Shown here: one piece after another, positions 8,091 through 14,973 of the stretch
Numbering within the stretch: position 1 is the first letter of the stretch
Layout: every line of letters begins with the position of its first letter
DNA from: CBFGTJ01 sp965651815
GTDB taxonomy: Bacteria > Actinomycetota > Acidimicrobiia > Acidimicrobiales > Microtrichaceae
NCBI GenBank assembly: GCA_965651815.1
Contig: CBFGTJ010000049.1
Location: 1 to 18,243, forward strand
Direction: 5' to 3'
Length of the DNA: 18,243 bases
Notes under the pieces: generated by a model
Told to the model about the DNA's origin: nothing
What the model saw: the letters and a program-made list of their open reading frames with translations, nothing else
The model's database searches: none
Translations under genes and position numbers: made by a program

Positions 8091-9644
8091 TCACCCGGCG
8101 GTGGCCCGGCTCAGTCGCTCGAAGTAGCCGCTGATCAGCGTGCGGTGGCCGGCGGGCAGCCCGGGCTGGTCGAGCGCTCGTGCCGCCTGCTCCCGGTAGC
8201 GGCGCACCGCCTCGGACACGGGGAGGCGGGCGGCTCCCAGCTCGGAGGTGGTGTCGGCGGCGCCCACCCTTCCCGAGAGGTCACCTCCGGTGCCGGCCAT
8301 CGGGCCGTCGCCGCCCCGTGAGCCCGTCGGGTCCGGGGCGAACACCTCGGAGCGGGGTGCAGGGGCCTCGGGGGACGGCGTGGCCGTCTCGCCGCTGCCG
8401 TCGCCCAGCCCACCGACGCCTCCCCGACCGGCGCCGGTGCCGCCTCGGTCGCCCCCGCCGACGTCGCCCTGGGTGGGGCCGCCGCCCTTGCCCTGACCGC
8501 CGCCCTTGCCGCCGCCCTTGCCGTCGCCGGGCCGACCCGCGGCGACCTGCGCACCGCCCGTCGGCGAGGGATCGAGCGCACCGGAGAGCGACGAGCGCAG
8601 CGCGCCGAGGTCCGACGCCGCGGCGGCCGCGGCGACCCGCTCCCCCACCTCGGCACCGTGCGCCCGCACCGCGCTCGCCGCGGCACGCAGCGCGTCGGCG
8701 GCACCCGGATCGCCGAGGGCCACCGCGGCGGCGGCGTCCGACAGCGCCGCCGCCACGTCGGGCGCGCCCGCTGCCTGGGTGGCGGCGAGGTCCTCGAGCC
8801 GCTGGGCGAGCGTGGCCCGCTCCTGGTCGGACATCCCCGCCAGGGCGCCCGCGGCCGCCTCCAGCTGGGCGGCCGCGGCGTCGGCACCGTCGGCCCCGGG
8901 GAGGGGCCGGGCCTGCAGGGCCGCCTCGAGCCCTTCCGCCGCCGCCCTCGCGGTGCCGAGGTCGTCACCGGCGCGCCGCAGCAGCTCGGCCTCGGTCCTG
9001 GCGAGCTCCCGCAGCGCCTCGTCGGGGGTGCCGGCCTCGAGGCGGTCGGCGAGCGCGTCCAGCTCACGGCCCAGTTCGGTGTCGGCCCCTGCCTCCTGCG
9101 CGGCCTCCCGCAGCTCCTCCACCACCTCGGCCACCGCGGCCTCCTGCGCCCTGCGCCGCTCCCGCGCGAGGTCCTGGGGGTTCTCGGCCACGACGAGCGA
9201 CGCGGCGGCCAGCACGCCGAGCGACAGCATCCCCGCACGCCACCACGGCACCGGCGGGCGTGGCACCGCGCCACGCGGGTCCGCGGCAGCGGCGACCGCG
9301 TGGGCGCGCGCCGCGATCCTCGCGGCGAAGGTGGGATCCCCGGCCTCGCCGAACTCGACGTGCGCGCTCAGGGCGTCCCGGGACCGCAACCCCTCGTCCG
9401 CGGCCCGGGCAGCGACCACGTCGGGCACCGGGCGGGTCGCCGTCCACGCCACGCGCGCGGCGAGCAGCACCGCGGGCACGACGATCCCGGCCGGCTCGAC
9501 GAAGGACCACGGGAGCGCGCGGGCGGCGGCCACGACCGCGACGCACGCGAGGGCGGCGAGCCACCCGCCTCCGAGGAGCGCGGCGGTGGCCCGGTGGAGC
9601 CGCACCCGCCGTCGCACGGCGCGGAGCAGCTCCTCGGGTGTCAC
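8091..9644 (-). CDS. Membrane-anchored alanine-rich coiled-coil protein of MoxR/vWA operon
   Basis: A 517-residue protein of unknown function. The frame stays open far upstream, but the start is taken as GTG 9644, which overlaps the permease stop (GTGA) and gives a sensible N-terminus. Helices lie near residues 21-43, 52-68 and 135-153. They are followed by a long charged, Ala/Glu/Arg-rich stretch (about 160-350) expected to form helices or coiled coils. Next is a Gly-rich low-complexity linker (about 370-425) with GKGGG repeats, then a Pro/Ser/Thr-rich stretch. The C-terminal block (about 482-517) contains VRRYREQAARAL and LISGYFERLS. I recall similar terminal YFxRL motifs in large membrane proteins beside MoxR/DUF58 genes. 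It could be a scaffold linking the ABC-2 permease to the vWA machinery, which is inference from position only. DUF4175-type proteins are a possible relative. Confidence 0.75.
   Translation of the reverse strand: MTPEELLRAVRRRVRLHRATAALLGGGWLAALACVAVVAAARALPWSFVEPAGIVVPAVLLAARVAWTATRPVPDVVAARAADEGLRSRDALSAHVEFGEAGDPTFAARIAARAHAVAAAADPRGAVPRPPVPWWRAGMLSLGVLAAASLVVAENPQDLARERRRAQEAAVAEVVEELREAAQEAGADTELGRELDALADRLEAGTPDEALRELARTEAELLRRAGDDLGTARAAAEGLEAALQARPLPGADGADAAAAQLEAAAGALAGMSDQERATLAQRLEDLAATQAAGAPDVAAALSDAAAAVALGDPGAADALRAAASAVRAHGAEVGERVAAAAAASDLGALRSSLSGALDPSPTGGAQVAAGRPGDGKGGGKGGGQGKGGGPTQGDVGGGDRGGTGAGRGGVGGLGDGSGETATPSPEAPAPRSEVFAPDPTGSRGGDGPMAGTGGDLSGRVGAADTTSELGAARLPVSEAVRRYREQAARALDQPGLPAGHRTLISGYFERLSRATAG
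8481..8522 (-). repeat. Short tandem repeat encoding a GKGGG linker
   Basis: The 12-bp unit GCCGCCCTTGCC (plus strand) occurs at 8481-8492, 8499-8510 and 8511-8522. The last two are perfect tandem copies and the first is separated from them by 6 bp. In the protein this gives alternating Gly and Lys in the flexible linker before the C-terminal block. Copy number could change by slippage in steps of four residues without breaking the frame. Confidence 0.7.
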
Positions 9645-10489
9645 CGGTCCCGCTCCACCGGCGCGACGACGTTCCGGCGGGCGAACCACAGGGAGGCGGC
9701 CACGACGGCCATGTACCAGAGCGCCGACGCGACGCGGTCGCCGCGGCGGATGACGAGGTCGACCTCGGGCCCCATCGGCACCCACGAGCCGAGCGTCACC
9801 GGTGACGGCGAGGCCAGGTACCGCACCGGGCTCAGGTCGGCGGCGAAGCCGGGGTCGGACCGGCTGGCCATCATGAACCCGATGCCCATCGCGACCCAGG
9901 GCGCCACCGTCAGGAACGCGCAGGTGACCAGCGAGAGCATGATCGCCGGTCCGGGGCGGCGCATCGCGGAGCTCACCGCGAGCGAGATCGCGGCGTACTG
10001 GACGGTGATGAGCACGAGGATCGCGTACGCACCCAGCACCTGGGTGGCGGTGAGGCCGCCGAGCAGGAACGGGATCGCCATCACCGGCGCGGCGCAGCCC
10101 AGCAGGACCAGCAGGTAGGCCACCGAGGAGGTCATCTTGCCGACCACGATCCCGGTGGGGGTCAGCTCGGTGAGCTGCAACGGCTGCAGCGTCTGGTTCT
10201 GCCGCTCGCCGGCGATCGCCCCGCCCACCATCGACGGCACGATCAGCAGGAGCGCGACCAGCATCGTCGCGAGCACCGCGGCGAACATGCCGACGCCGAT
10301 GTTGCGGAGCTGCTCGACCTGGAACCCGTCGTTGCTGCCGAACACGTCGACCGACGGGGTGGTCGTGCTGTTCCAGTAGACGAGCGCGACGGCCAGCCCC
10401 GGCAGCAGCACCATGATCGGGATGCCCCACGCCGCGAGCGGCGAGCGGAAGCGGCGCATGAGCTCGAGCCGGACGATCGGGTTGCCCAT
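9641..10489 (-). CDS. ABC-2 type transporter permease
   Basis: A 282-residue membrane protein with about six hydrophobic segments (near 19-39, 67-90, 122-144, 152-174, 183-206 and 253-269). Between helices 2 and 3 it has the typical ABC-2 elbow motif, GERQNQTLQPLQLTEL at 94-109, equivalent to the conserved E-x-x-x-G-T-L-x-x-L-x-x-T-P block that contacts the ATPase. The start ATG at 10489 shares one base with the ATPase stop (TGATG), so the ATPase and permease are translationally coupled. The longer open frame upstream is the shadow of the ATPase gene. It should form a homodimeric exporter with the upstream ATPase. The substrate is unknown; location in a MoxR/vWA operon suggests an envelope component or protein rather than a drug. 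Confidence 0.9.
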   Translation of the reverse strand: MGNPIVRLELMRRFRSPLAAWGIPIMVLLPGLAVALVYWNSTTTPSVDVFGSNDGFQVEQLRNIGVGMFAAVLATMLVALLLIVPSMVGGAIAGERQNQTLQPLQLTELTPTGIVVGKMTSSVAYLLVLLGCAAPVMAIPFLLGGLTATQVLGAYAILVLITVQYAAISLAVSSAMRRPGPAIMLSLVTCAFLTVAPWVAMGIGFMMASRSDPGFAADLSPVRYLASPSPVTLGSWVPMGPEVDLVIRRGDRVASALWYMAVVAASLWFARRNVVAPVERDR

Positions 10490-11400
10490 CAGTTCGTCCT
10501 GCCTTCGGTCAGGCGCATGAATCGCTCCTCGAGCCGGGTCGCGACCACCTCGACCGACAGGACCGCCCGACCCTCTGCGACGAGCCGCCGGACCAGCTCC
10601 ACCTGCTCGGCGTCGTCGGCGACGGCGTGGGTCTCGGGCTCCCCGTCGGCGAAGCGCACGAGCACGGTGCGCTGCGGCTCCTCGCCGAGCTGTTCGAAGC
10701 CGACGAGCACCCCCTGCTCGAGCACCGCGGCGTGGGTGCACATCTCCTCGAGCTCCCCGAGGATGTGGGAGCTGATGAGGATCGTGACCCCCAGGCCGTT
10801 GAGGTGCGTGATGATGTCGCGCAGCTCGATGCGGGCACGGGGGTAGAGCCCGCTGGCGGGCTCGTCGAGCACCAGCAGGCTGGGCTCGTGCACGAGGCCG
10901 CGCGCGAGGCCGATGCGCTGCTTCATGCCCCTGGAGAGCGTGTTCAGGTCCGCGTGCCGCTTGTCGGTGAGGTCGACCAGCTCGAGGAGGCCGTCGACGA
11001 CCGCCGGACGGGTCTCCGGGTCGAGCCGGTACGCGTCCGCGAAGAAGTGCAGGTACTCCTCGACGGTGAGCCCGGAGTAGGTGCCCAGCACGTCGGGCAC
11101 GTAGCCGACGTTGCGGCGCACGGTGAGCACGTCGCTGATCGGCACCCCCATCACCTCGACGTGCCCCGAGGTGGGCCGCAGGAGCGTCGCGACGATCGCC
11201 ATCATCGTGGACTTGCCGGCGCCGTTCGGGCCGATGAGGCCGCAGACCGAGCCGACCGGCAGGTCGACCGACACGCCCGACAGGGCGAGGTGCGCCCCGT
11301 AGCGCTTGGTGACGTCCCGCAGGGCCACCGCGACGCCCCCGGCCGGCGCCTCCGACGGGACCGGCGCCGGAACGGTCGGGTCCTCCGCGAGCCCGGTCAC
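10489..11400 (-). CDS. ABC-2 transporter ATP-binding protein with altered D-loop
   Basis: A 303-residue NatA-like ATPase. Motifs: Walker A GPNGAGKST (57-65), a family-style Q-loop region GYVPDVLGTYSGLTVEEYL (99-117), signature LSRGM (155-159), Walker B LLVLDE (175-180) and H-loop His212 in SSHIL. After residue 230 it has a C-terminal extension of about 70 residues. The D-loop, normally SGLD in this family, reads SGLY (183-186) because codon 10845-10843 is TAC. A GAC to TAC change is a single base, so this is either true divergence or a sequencing or point-mutation effect. The start is taken as GTG 11400, overlapping the upstream stop by GTGA. A start at 11505 would add 35 unlike residues. The partner permease follows with a 1-bp overlap. 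Confidence 0.92.
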   Translation of the reverse strand: MTGLAEDPTVPAPVPSEAPAGGVAVALRDVTKRYGAHLALSGVSVDLPVGSVCGLIGPNGAGKSTMMAIVATLLRPTSGHVEVMGVPISDVLTVRRNVGYVPDVLGTYSGLTVEEYLHFFADAYRLDPETRPAVVDGLLELVDLTDKRHADLNTLSRGMKQRIGLARGLVHEPSLLVLDEPASGLYPRARIELRDIITHLNGLGVTILISSHILGELEEMCTHAAVLEQGVLVGFEQLGEEPQRTVLVRFADGEPETHAVADDAEQVELVRRLVAEGRAVLSVEVVATRLEERFMRLTEGRTN

Positions 11401-13508
11401 GCGGCACCTCCGCAGTCGAACAGCAGCGGCGGGTGACGGAGCAGCAGCCGGCTCGTCAACCGCAGGTACAGCGCACCGCCCGGCTCGATGGCGGGCAGCG
11501 CCCACCCCTGCATCTGGCCCTGGGCGACGTAGCGCTCGGAGGTGTAGCGGTCACCCGCCCGCGTCGCGGGGACCCAGCGCGCACCGTCCCAGACCTCCAC
11601 CTGGCCGACGGCCGACTGCACGCCGCAGGGCGAGGCCGGTCGCCCGTGCGCGCTGGTGATGCGCACGTGGGACCTGAACGGTCCGTCGGTTGCCTGGGGT
11701 TCCTGCGGTTCGGGCACGGTCGTGGTGGTGGCGAAGCCGTCCTCGACGAAGTCGTCCCCGGGGCCGCCCGCCACGGGTGGCACGCCCACGGTCTCGATGC
11801 GCAGGGCGGCAGGGTCGGGGCGCTCGGCGGTCACGGGTGCGAACGCCCGCACGCCGATCGGGCCGCGGCCACCGAGGCCCGCTGCCGACACCTCGGCGTC
11901 GTCGATGGTGCCCGTGACCACGACGAGGCCGCGGGTCATCGGCAGGGGTCGGGCCCTGCCGCCGGGGAGGCGCTCCCAGACCGGCCCGAGCTCGGGGCTC
12001 GAGAACATCGCGTCGAGCGGCGCGATCTCGGCGTTGACCAGGAAGGGCAGGGTGACCGACGCCCCGGGCGGCACGTCCTCGAAGGGACGGGCCCGGCTGC
12101 CGGTGCGCACCACGACCTCGCGCAGCGTGCCGTCGGAGTGGTTGGTCACGGTCACCTCGGCGGTGTCGTCGCCCCTGGCCACCGCGGTGACCTCGATGCG
12201 GGGGCCCTGCTCGAGCGGCACCTGCGACAGGCCCAGGTAGCCGAACCCGTTGCGGGGCAGGTCGACCCGCACCGTGCGCTCGTCGCCGGCGTCGACCACG
12301 AGCGCACGGGGCGACGCGTCGATCACCTCGGCATCGGCGGGCACGCGCAGGTCCTGGGACTGCTTGAGGCCGAACACGACGTTCCCGGACGACTCCCACG
12401 GGCTCGCGACGACGTCGCCGGTGGCGCGGGCCTCGGCCCGCGTGAACACCCCCTGCCCCATCGCCAGCAGCGCGGCGGCGACGAACAGGGACAGCGCCGG
12501 GCTGGCGACCCACATCCACCGGCGGCGGGCGCGCGAGCGAAGGAGGAACCACAGGGCCGGTCCGGCGACGAGCGCCGTGCCGAAGACCGCGGCGATGATC
12601 GTCGAGGTCGGCAGGAAGGAGACATCGATCAGGCCCAGCCAGCCGAAGCCATCGAACCACACCTCGCCGCCCTCCTGCGGGATCGGCGCCACCGCCGGCT
12701 CGAGCACCTGGTCCCACGGGCCGGTCGCCGCACGCCCCTCGGTGAACCGCACCCAGCCGGCGCCGACCGCCGTGCGCAACCCCGCCGCGGCGGGGAGGTC
12801 GACGACCGGAAGCGGATCGGTGCGCGGCACGTCGAGCGCGAGGTTCCCTCCCTGCCACACCCACGAGCGCAGCAGCTCGCGCTGCTGGTCACCGAGCTGG
12901 TCGAGGTCGGCGGCGCCGAGCACCACACCGGACATCGCTGCCAGCACCCCCGGGCGGCGCCACGCCGCGTCGTCGAGCGGGACGAGCACCGCCTGCTGCA
13001 CGCCGCCGACGGTGCGCTCGGTGGAGGTCACGGTCGCGCCGATCAGGGAGGGGCCGACGCCGACGAGGGTGCGGTCCCCGCGCGGCACGACCTCCGTGCT
13101 GCCCTGACCGAGTCGCCCACCGTCGACGGCGCGCACGTGGACCTCCACCCGGAACGAGGTCACGTCGTAGGGCGGCGGCGAGAGCGCGACGTCCAGGTCG
13201 ACCGGGGCGCCGGCGACCAACTCGGTCCGGTAGATCCGCTCGGCCCCCTCGACGAAGACGGCGACGTCGACCTCGCGGGCTCGGTCGGAGGTCAGGGTCG
13301 CCCTCAGGGGGAACACCATCGCGTCGCCGACCTCGCCGTCGAAGCCGGCGACCACCTCCACCTGCACCGAGTCCCGGGACTGCGCACCCGCGGCCGGCGG
13401 CAGGGAGGTCGCCACGGCGAACAGCACCGCGGCGGCGAGCACCAAGGAGGTGACCGGCGCAGGGCGCGACCCGGCACGTGTCCCCCTGCGGTCGCGGATC
13501 CCGAACAC
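11397..13508 (-). CDS. Signal-peptide membrane protein with two large extracytoplasmic domains, first gene of MoxR/ABC-2 operon
   Basis: A 703-residue protein of unknown function. A basic N-terminus and a hydrophobic stretch (about 19-36) end in AAGAQS, a good signal-peptidase site near residue 42. The first extracytoplasmic domain (about 45-300) starts with beta-sandwich-like sequence. It then contains a degenerate GATase-like segment (about 188-226: VVLGAADLDQLGD, then WVWQGGNLALDVP), a pattern also seen in the vWA fusion of this operon. Two helices (about 302-324 and 333-353) flank a basic cytoplasmic loop, RSRARRRW. The second domain (about 355-700) is beta-rich, carries a Thr/Pro-rich linker near 594-606, and has cysteines at 628 and 699 that could pair. 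The start GTG 13508 has AAGGGGGG 6 bp upstream. It is probably a sensor or scaffold of the exporter complex (inference). Confidence 0.78.
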   Translation of the reverse strand: MFGIRDRRGTRAGSRPAPVTSLVLAAAVLFAVATSLPPAAGAQSRDSVQVEVVAGFDGEVGDAMVFPLRATLTSDRAREVDVAVFVEGAERIYRTELVAGAPVDLDVALSPPPYDVTSFRVEVHVRAVDGGRLGQGSTEVVPRGDRTLVGVGPSLIGATVTSTERTVGGVQQAVLVPLDDAAWRRPGVLAAMSGVVLGAADLDQLGDQQRELLRSWVWQGGNLALDVPRTDPLPVVDLPAAAGLRTAVGAGWVRFTEGRAATGPWDQVLEPAVAPIPQEGGEVWFDGFGWLGLIDVSFLPTSTIIAAVFGTALVAGPALWFLLRSRARRRWMWVASPALSLFVAAALLAMGQGVFTRAEARATGDVVASPWESSGNVVFGLKQSQDLRVPADAEVIDASPRALVVDAGDERTVRVDLPRNGFGYLGLSQVPLEQGPRIEVTAVARGDDTAEVTVTNHSDGTLREVVVRTGSRARPFEDVPPGASVTLPFLVNAEIAPLDAMFSSPELGPVWERLPGGRARPLPMTRGLVVVTGTIDDAEVSAAGLGGRGPIGVRAFAPVTAERPDPAALRIETVGVPPVAGGPGDDFVEDGFATTTTVPEPQEPQATDGPFRSHVRITSAHGRPASPCGVQSAVGQVEVWDGARWVPATRAGDRYTSERYVAQGQMQGWALPAIEPGGALYLRLTSRLLLRHPPLLFDCGGAA

Positions 13509-13514
13509 TCCCTA

Positions 13515-13522
13515 CCCCCCTT
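13515..13522 (-). promoter_or_regulatory. Ribosome-binding site of the first operon gene
   Basis: Reads AAGGGGGG on the minus strand, 6 bp before GTG 13508. It supports this GTG over in-frame starts further into the signal peptide. Confidence 0.6.
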
Positions 13523-13529
13523 GCGGCAC

Positions 13530-13559
13530 GAACGTTCTACCAGAGCACTCGGACGTTCT
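13530..13559. promoter_or_regulatory. Pair of GAACGTTCT-like repeats in the divergent intergenic region
   Basis: GAACGTTCT at 13530-13538 and GGACGTTCT at 13551-13559 are direct repeats exactly 21 bp apart, about two helical turns. The core GAACGTTC of the first is a perfect palindrome. They sit between the starts of the divergent 703-residue protein gene (13508) and the CMD-like gene (13651), close to the former, where a regulator of either promoter would bind. No convincing -35/-10 pair was found for either direction; TTGCCG at 13574 and TAGCCT at 13595 on the plus strand are only 15 bp apart. The rest of 13509-13650 holds nothing else I can name. Confidence 0.35.
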
Positions 13560-13636
13560 GACGATCCTCGGCGTTGCCGGGTTCCCGGCCCCGGTAGCCT
13601 CCGGCGGGCACGGGTGCGGCCGAGGGTGCCGCGGCC

Positions 13637-13642
13637 AGGGGG
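13637..13642 (+). promoter_or_regulatory. Ribosome-binding site of the CMD-like gene
   Basis: AGGGGG lies 8 bp before GTG 13651 and favours that start over the internal ATG at 13729 and over the GTG at 13642. Confidence 0.5.
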
Positions 13643-13650
13643 TGTGCAGG

Positions 13651-14055
13651 GTGCAGGACGGTCAGGCAGCAGACGGCGGGTTCGGGCGGCCGGAGCGTGC
13701 GGAGCAGCGTCGGAGGGGCCTGCGCCGGATGTCCGAGGTGTACAGCTTCGAGGCGATGGACGGCCCGGGCGACTTCTTCGGCTACACCGTCGAGCACCTC
13801 TTCGGCGACGTCTGGGAGCGACCCGGCCTGTCGCTGCGCGACCGGCGCCTGCTGCTCATCGGGCTGATGGTCGCGGAGGGGTTGGACGACACGCTCGGCA
13901 TCCAGCTCGACTCGTGCCTCGCCAAGGGCGACCTGGGAGCGGAGGACCTTCGGGAGGTCGTGATCTTCCTCGCGCACTACGCGGGGTGGCCCAAGGCGGC
14001 GGGGCTCAACATGATGGTCGAGCAGGCGATCGCCCGCCACGAGTCCGCCGGCTGA
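13651..14055 (+). CDS. Carboxymuconolactone decarboxylase (CMD) family protein
   Basis: A 134-residue small helical protein of the CMD/AhpD-like fold. Family features: an N-terminal RAEQRRRGLRRMSEVY helix, TVEHLFGDVWERPGLSLRDR, then LLLIGLMVAEG, and the C-terminal block EDLREVVIFLAHYAGWPKAAG (about 98-118), which matches the conserved E-to-YAGxPxA segment with a His at 109. There is no CxxC pair, so it is not an AhpD-type thiol peroxidase partner. It is closer to gamma-CMD-like proteins, whose substrates are often unknown. GTG 13651 is chosen because of a ribosome-binding site 8 bp upstream and because the family helix begins before the later ATG at 13729. It is a lone + strand gene, divergent from the MoxR operon and ending 25 bp before a convergent gene. 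Confidence 0.85.
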   Translation: MQDGQAADGGFGRPERAEQRRRGLRRMSEVYSFEAMDGPGDFFGYTVEHLFGDVWERPGLSLRDRRLLLIGLMVAEGLDDTLGIQLDSCLAKGDLGAEDLREVVIFLAHYAGWPKAAGLNMMVEQAIARHESAG

Positions 14056-14080
14056 GCCCGGTTGCGACCTCGAGGGGCGC

Positions 14081-14938
14081 CTACGCGTTCGAGAGGATGG
14101 CGCGGGCGACCAGGTCCGTGCCGAACGCGGTGAGGATCGCCAGATAGAGCAGCCCGGTCGCCGCCATGACCGCGGAGTAGTACTTCTCCCGCAGCGCCAG
14201 CCGGGTGACGACCACGAGGCCGATCGTCGTGACCGCGCAGGCCACCCAGAACCAGGTGAGCATGCCGTTGTACCCGTCGTCGATCGTGCCGTTGAGCGCC
14301 GACACCATCCCCGGTGGCACGAGCAGCAGGGCCACCTCGAGGGGCCAGATCCACCCGAGGATGCGGACCAGCTGCAGCAGGGGCGCCCGCCGCAGGCCCG
14401 GCTGGGTCAGGTACCAGTGGCCGAGCAGCATCCCGTCGGAGACGCACCCGAGGAACGCGGCGCCGACCACGGCGCGTGCGACCGACAGCCACACGGGGCT
14501 GCCCGCGGCGACACCGCCGGCGATCACGCCGACCAGCCCCAGCGCGGGGGCGATGAGGTCGAGGTCCGGGGGGAACTCCTCGGCGTCGGGGTCGAACCGC
14601 TGCTCCGCCCGGTCGATCCCCGTCATCTGCGCCACGCGCGCGGAGCGTGCCTCGACCCGCTCGCGCTGGTGGGCGACCCCGGCGCGGCGGCGGTCCCACG
14701 ACACCCAGCCCACGGCGGCGCAGGCCACGGCGACCGCGGCGGCGGACACCTCGCGGACCGGCACGGCCCCGTAGCGGATCCCCGTCACGACCGCGGCGAG
14801 GGCGATGACCCCGTAGGTGCCGCGCAGCAACCAGCCGTAGCCGAGCGACACCTCCCTGCGGCGGGTCGTGACCCACAGGAAGAACAGGCCGCCGGTGGCC
14901 CACTGGAGCAGGAACGTCGTGATGTCGAGCGAGATCAC
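14081..14938 (-). CDS. Polytopic membrane protein of unknown function
   Basis: A 285-residue protein with about eight hydrophobic helices (near 5-23, 38-54, 63-81, 127-146, 153-172, 190-207, 226-246 and 256-279). A charged cytoplasmic loop lies at about 82-125, rich in Arg and Glu. A striking polar motif in a hydrophobic setting, SDGMLLGHWYLTQPGL (167-182), contains a His and Trp that could bind a cofactor or substrate. I have the impression of similar GHWYL motifs in other actinobacterial membrane proteins but cannot name the family. The start GTG 14938 has no clear ribosome-binding site. The gene lies 35 bp after the hydrolase gene in the same direction, so it may be the third gene of that unit. 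Confidence 0.7.
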   Translation of the reverse strand: MISLDITTFLLQWATGGLFFLWVTTRRREVSLGYGWLLRGTYGVIALAAVVTGIRYGAVPVREVSAAAVAVACAAVGWVSWDRRRAGVAHQRERVEARSARVAQMTGIDRAEQRFDPDAEEFPPDLDLIAPALGLVGVIAGGVAAGSPVWLSVARAVVGAAFLGCVSDGMLLGHWYLTQPGLRRAPLLQLVRILGWIWPLEVALLLVPPGMVSALNGTIDDGYNGMLTWFWVACAVTTIGLVVVTRLALREKYYSAVMAATGLLYLAILTAFGTDLVARAILSNA

Positions 14939-14973
14939 AGCCCGTGGAGGCTAGACCCACCCGGGCGGGAGGC

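Noticed and set aside
9645..10430. N-terminal extension of the coiled-coil protein frame
   Set aside because: The upstream part of this open frame lies inside the permease gene and gives Arg/His-rich nonsense; GTG 9644 with a GTGA overlap is the natural start.
1655..13508. Methanol dehydrogenase activation cluster (mxa-type)
   Set aside because: MoxR is named from that system, but no methanol dehydrogenase or PQQ gene is present and the ABC-2 genes do not fit.
13530..13537. LexA/SOS box
   Set aside because: GAACGTTC lacks the four-base spacer of the actinobacterial GAAC-N4-GTTC box, and no DNA-damage gene follows.
14056..14080. Hairpin terminator between the convergent CMD-like and membrane-protein genes
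   Set aside because: Only a weak CCTCGAGG-centred stem with a mismatch and no T-run is present in the 25-bp gap.
11433..14147. Long + strand open frame (904 codons) opposite the 703-residue protein
   Set aside because: Low-complexity His/Arg/Gly-rich sequence without motifs. It runs over the well-supported - strand gene and into the CMD-like gene in another frame.
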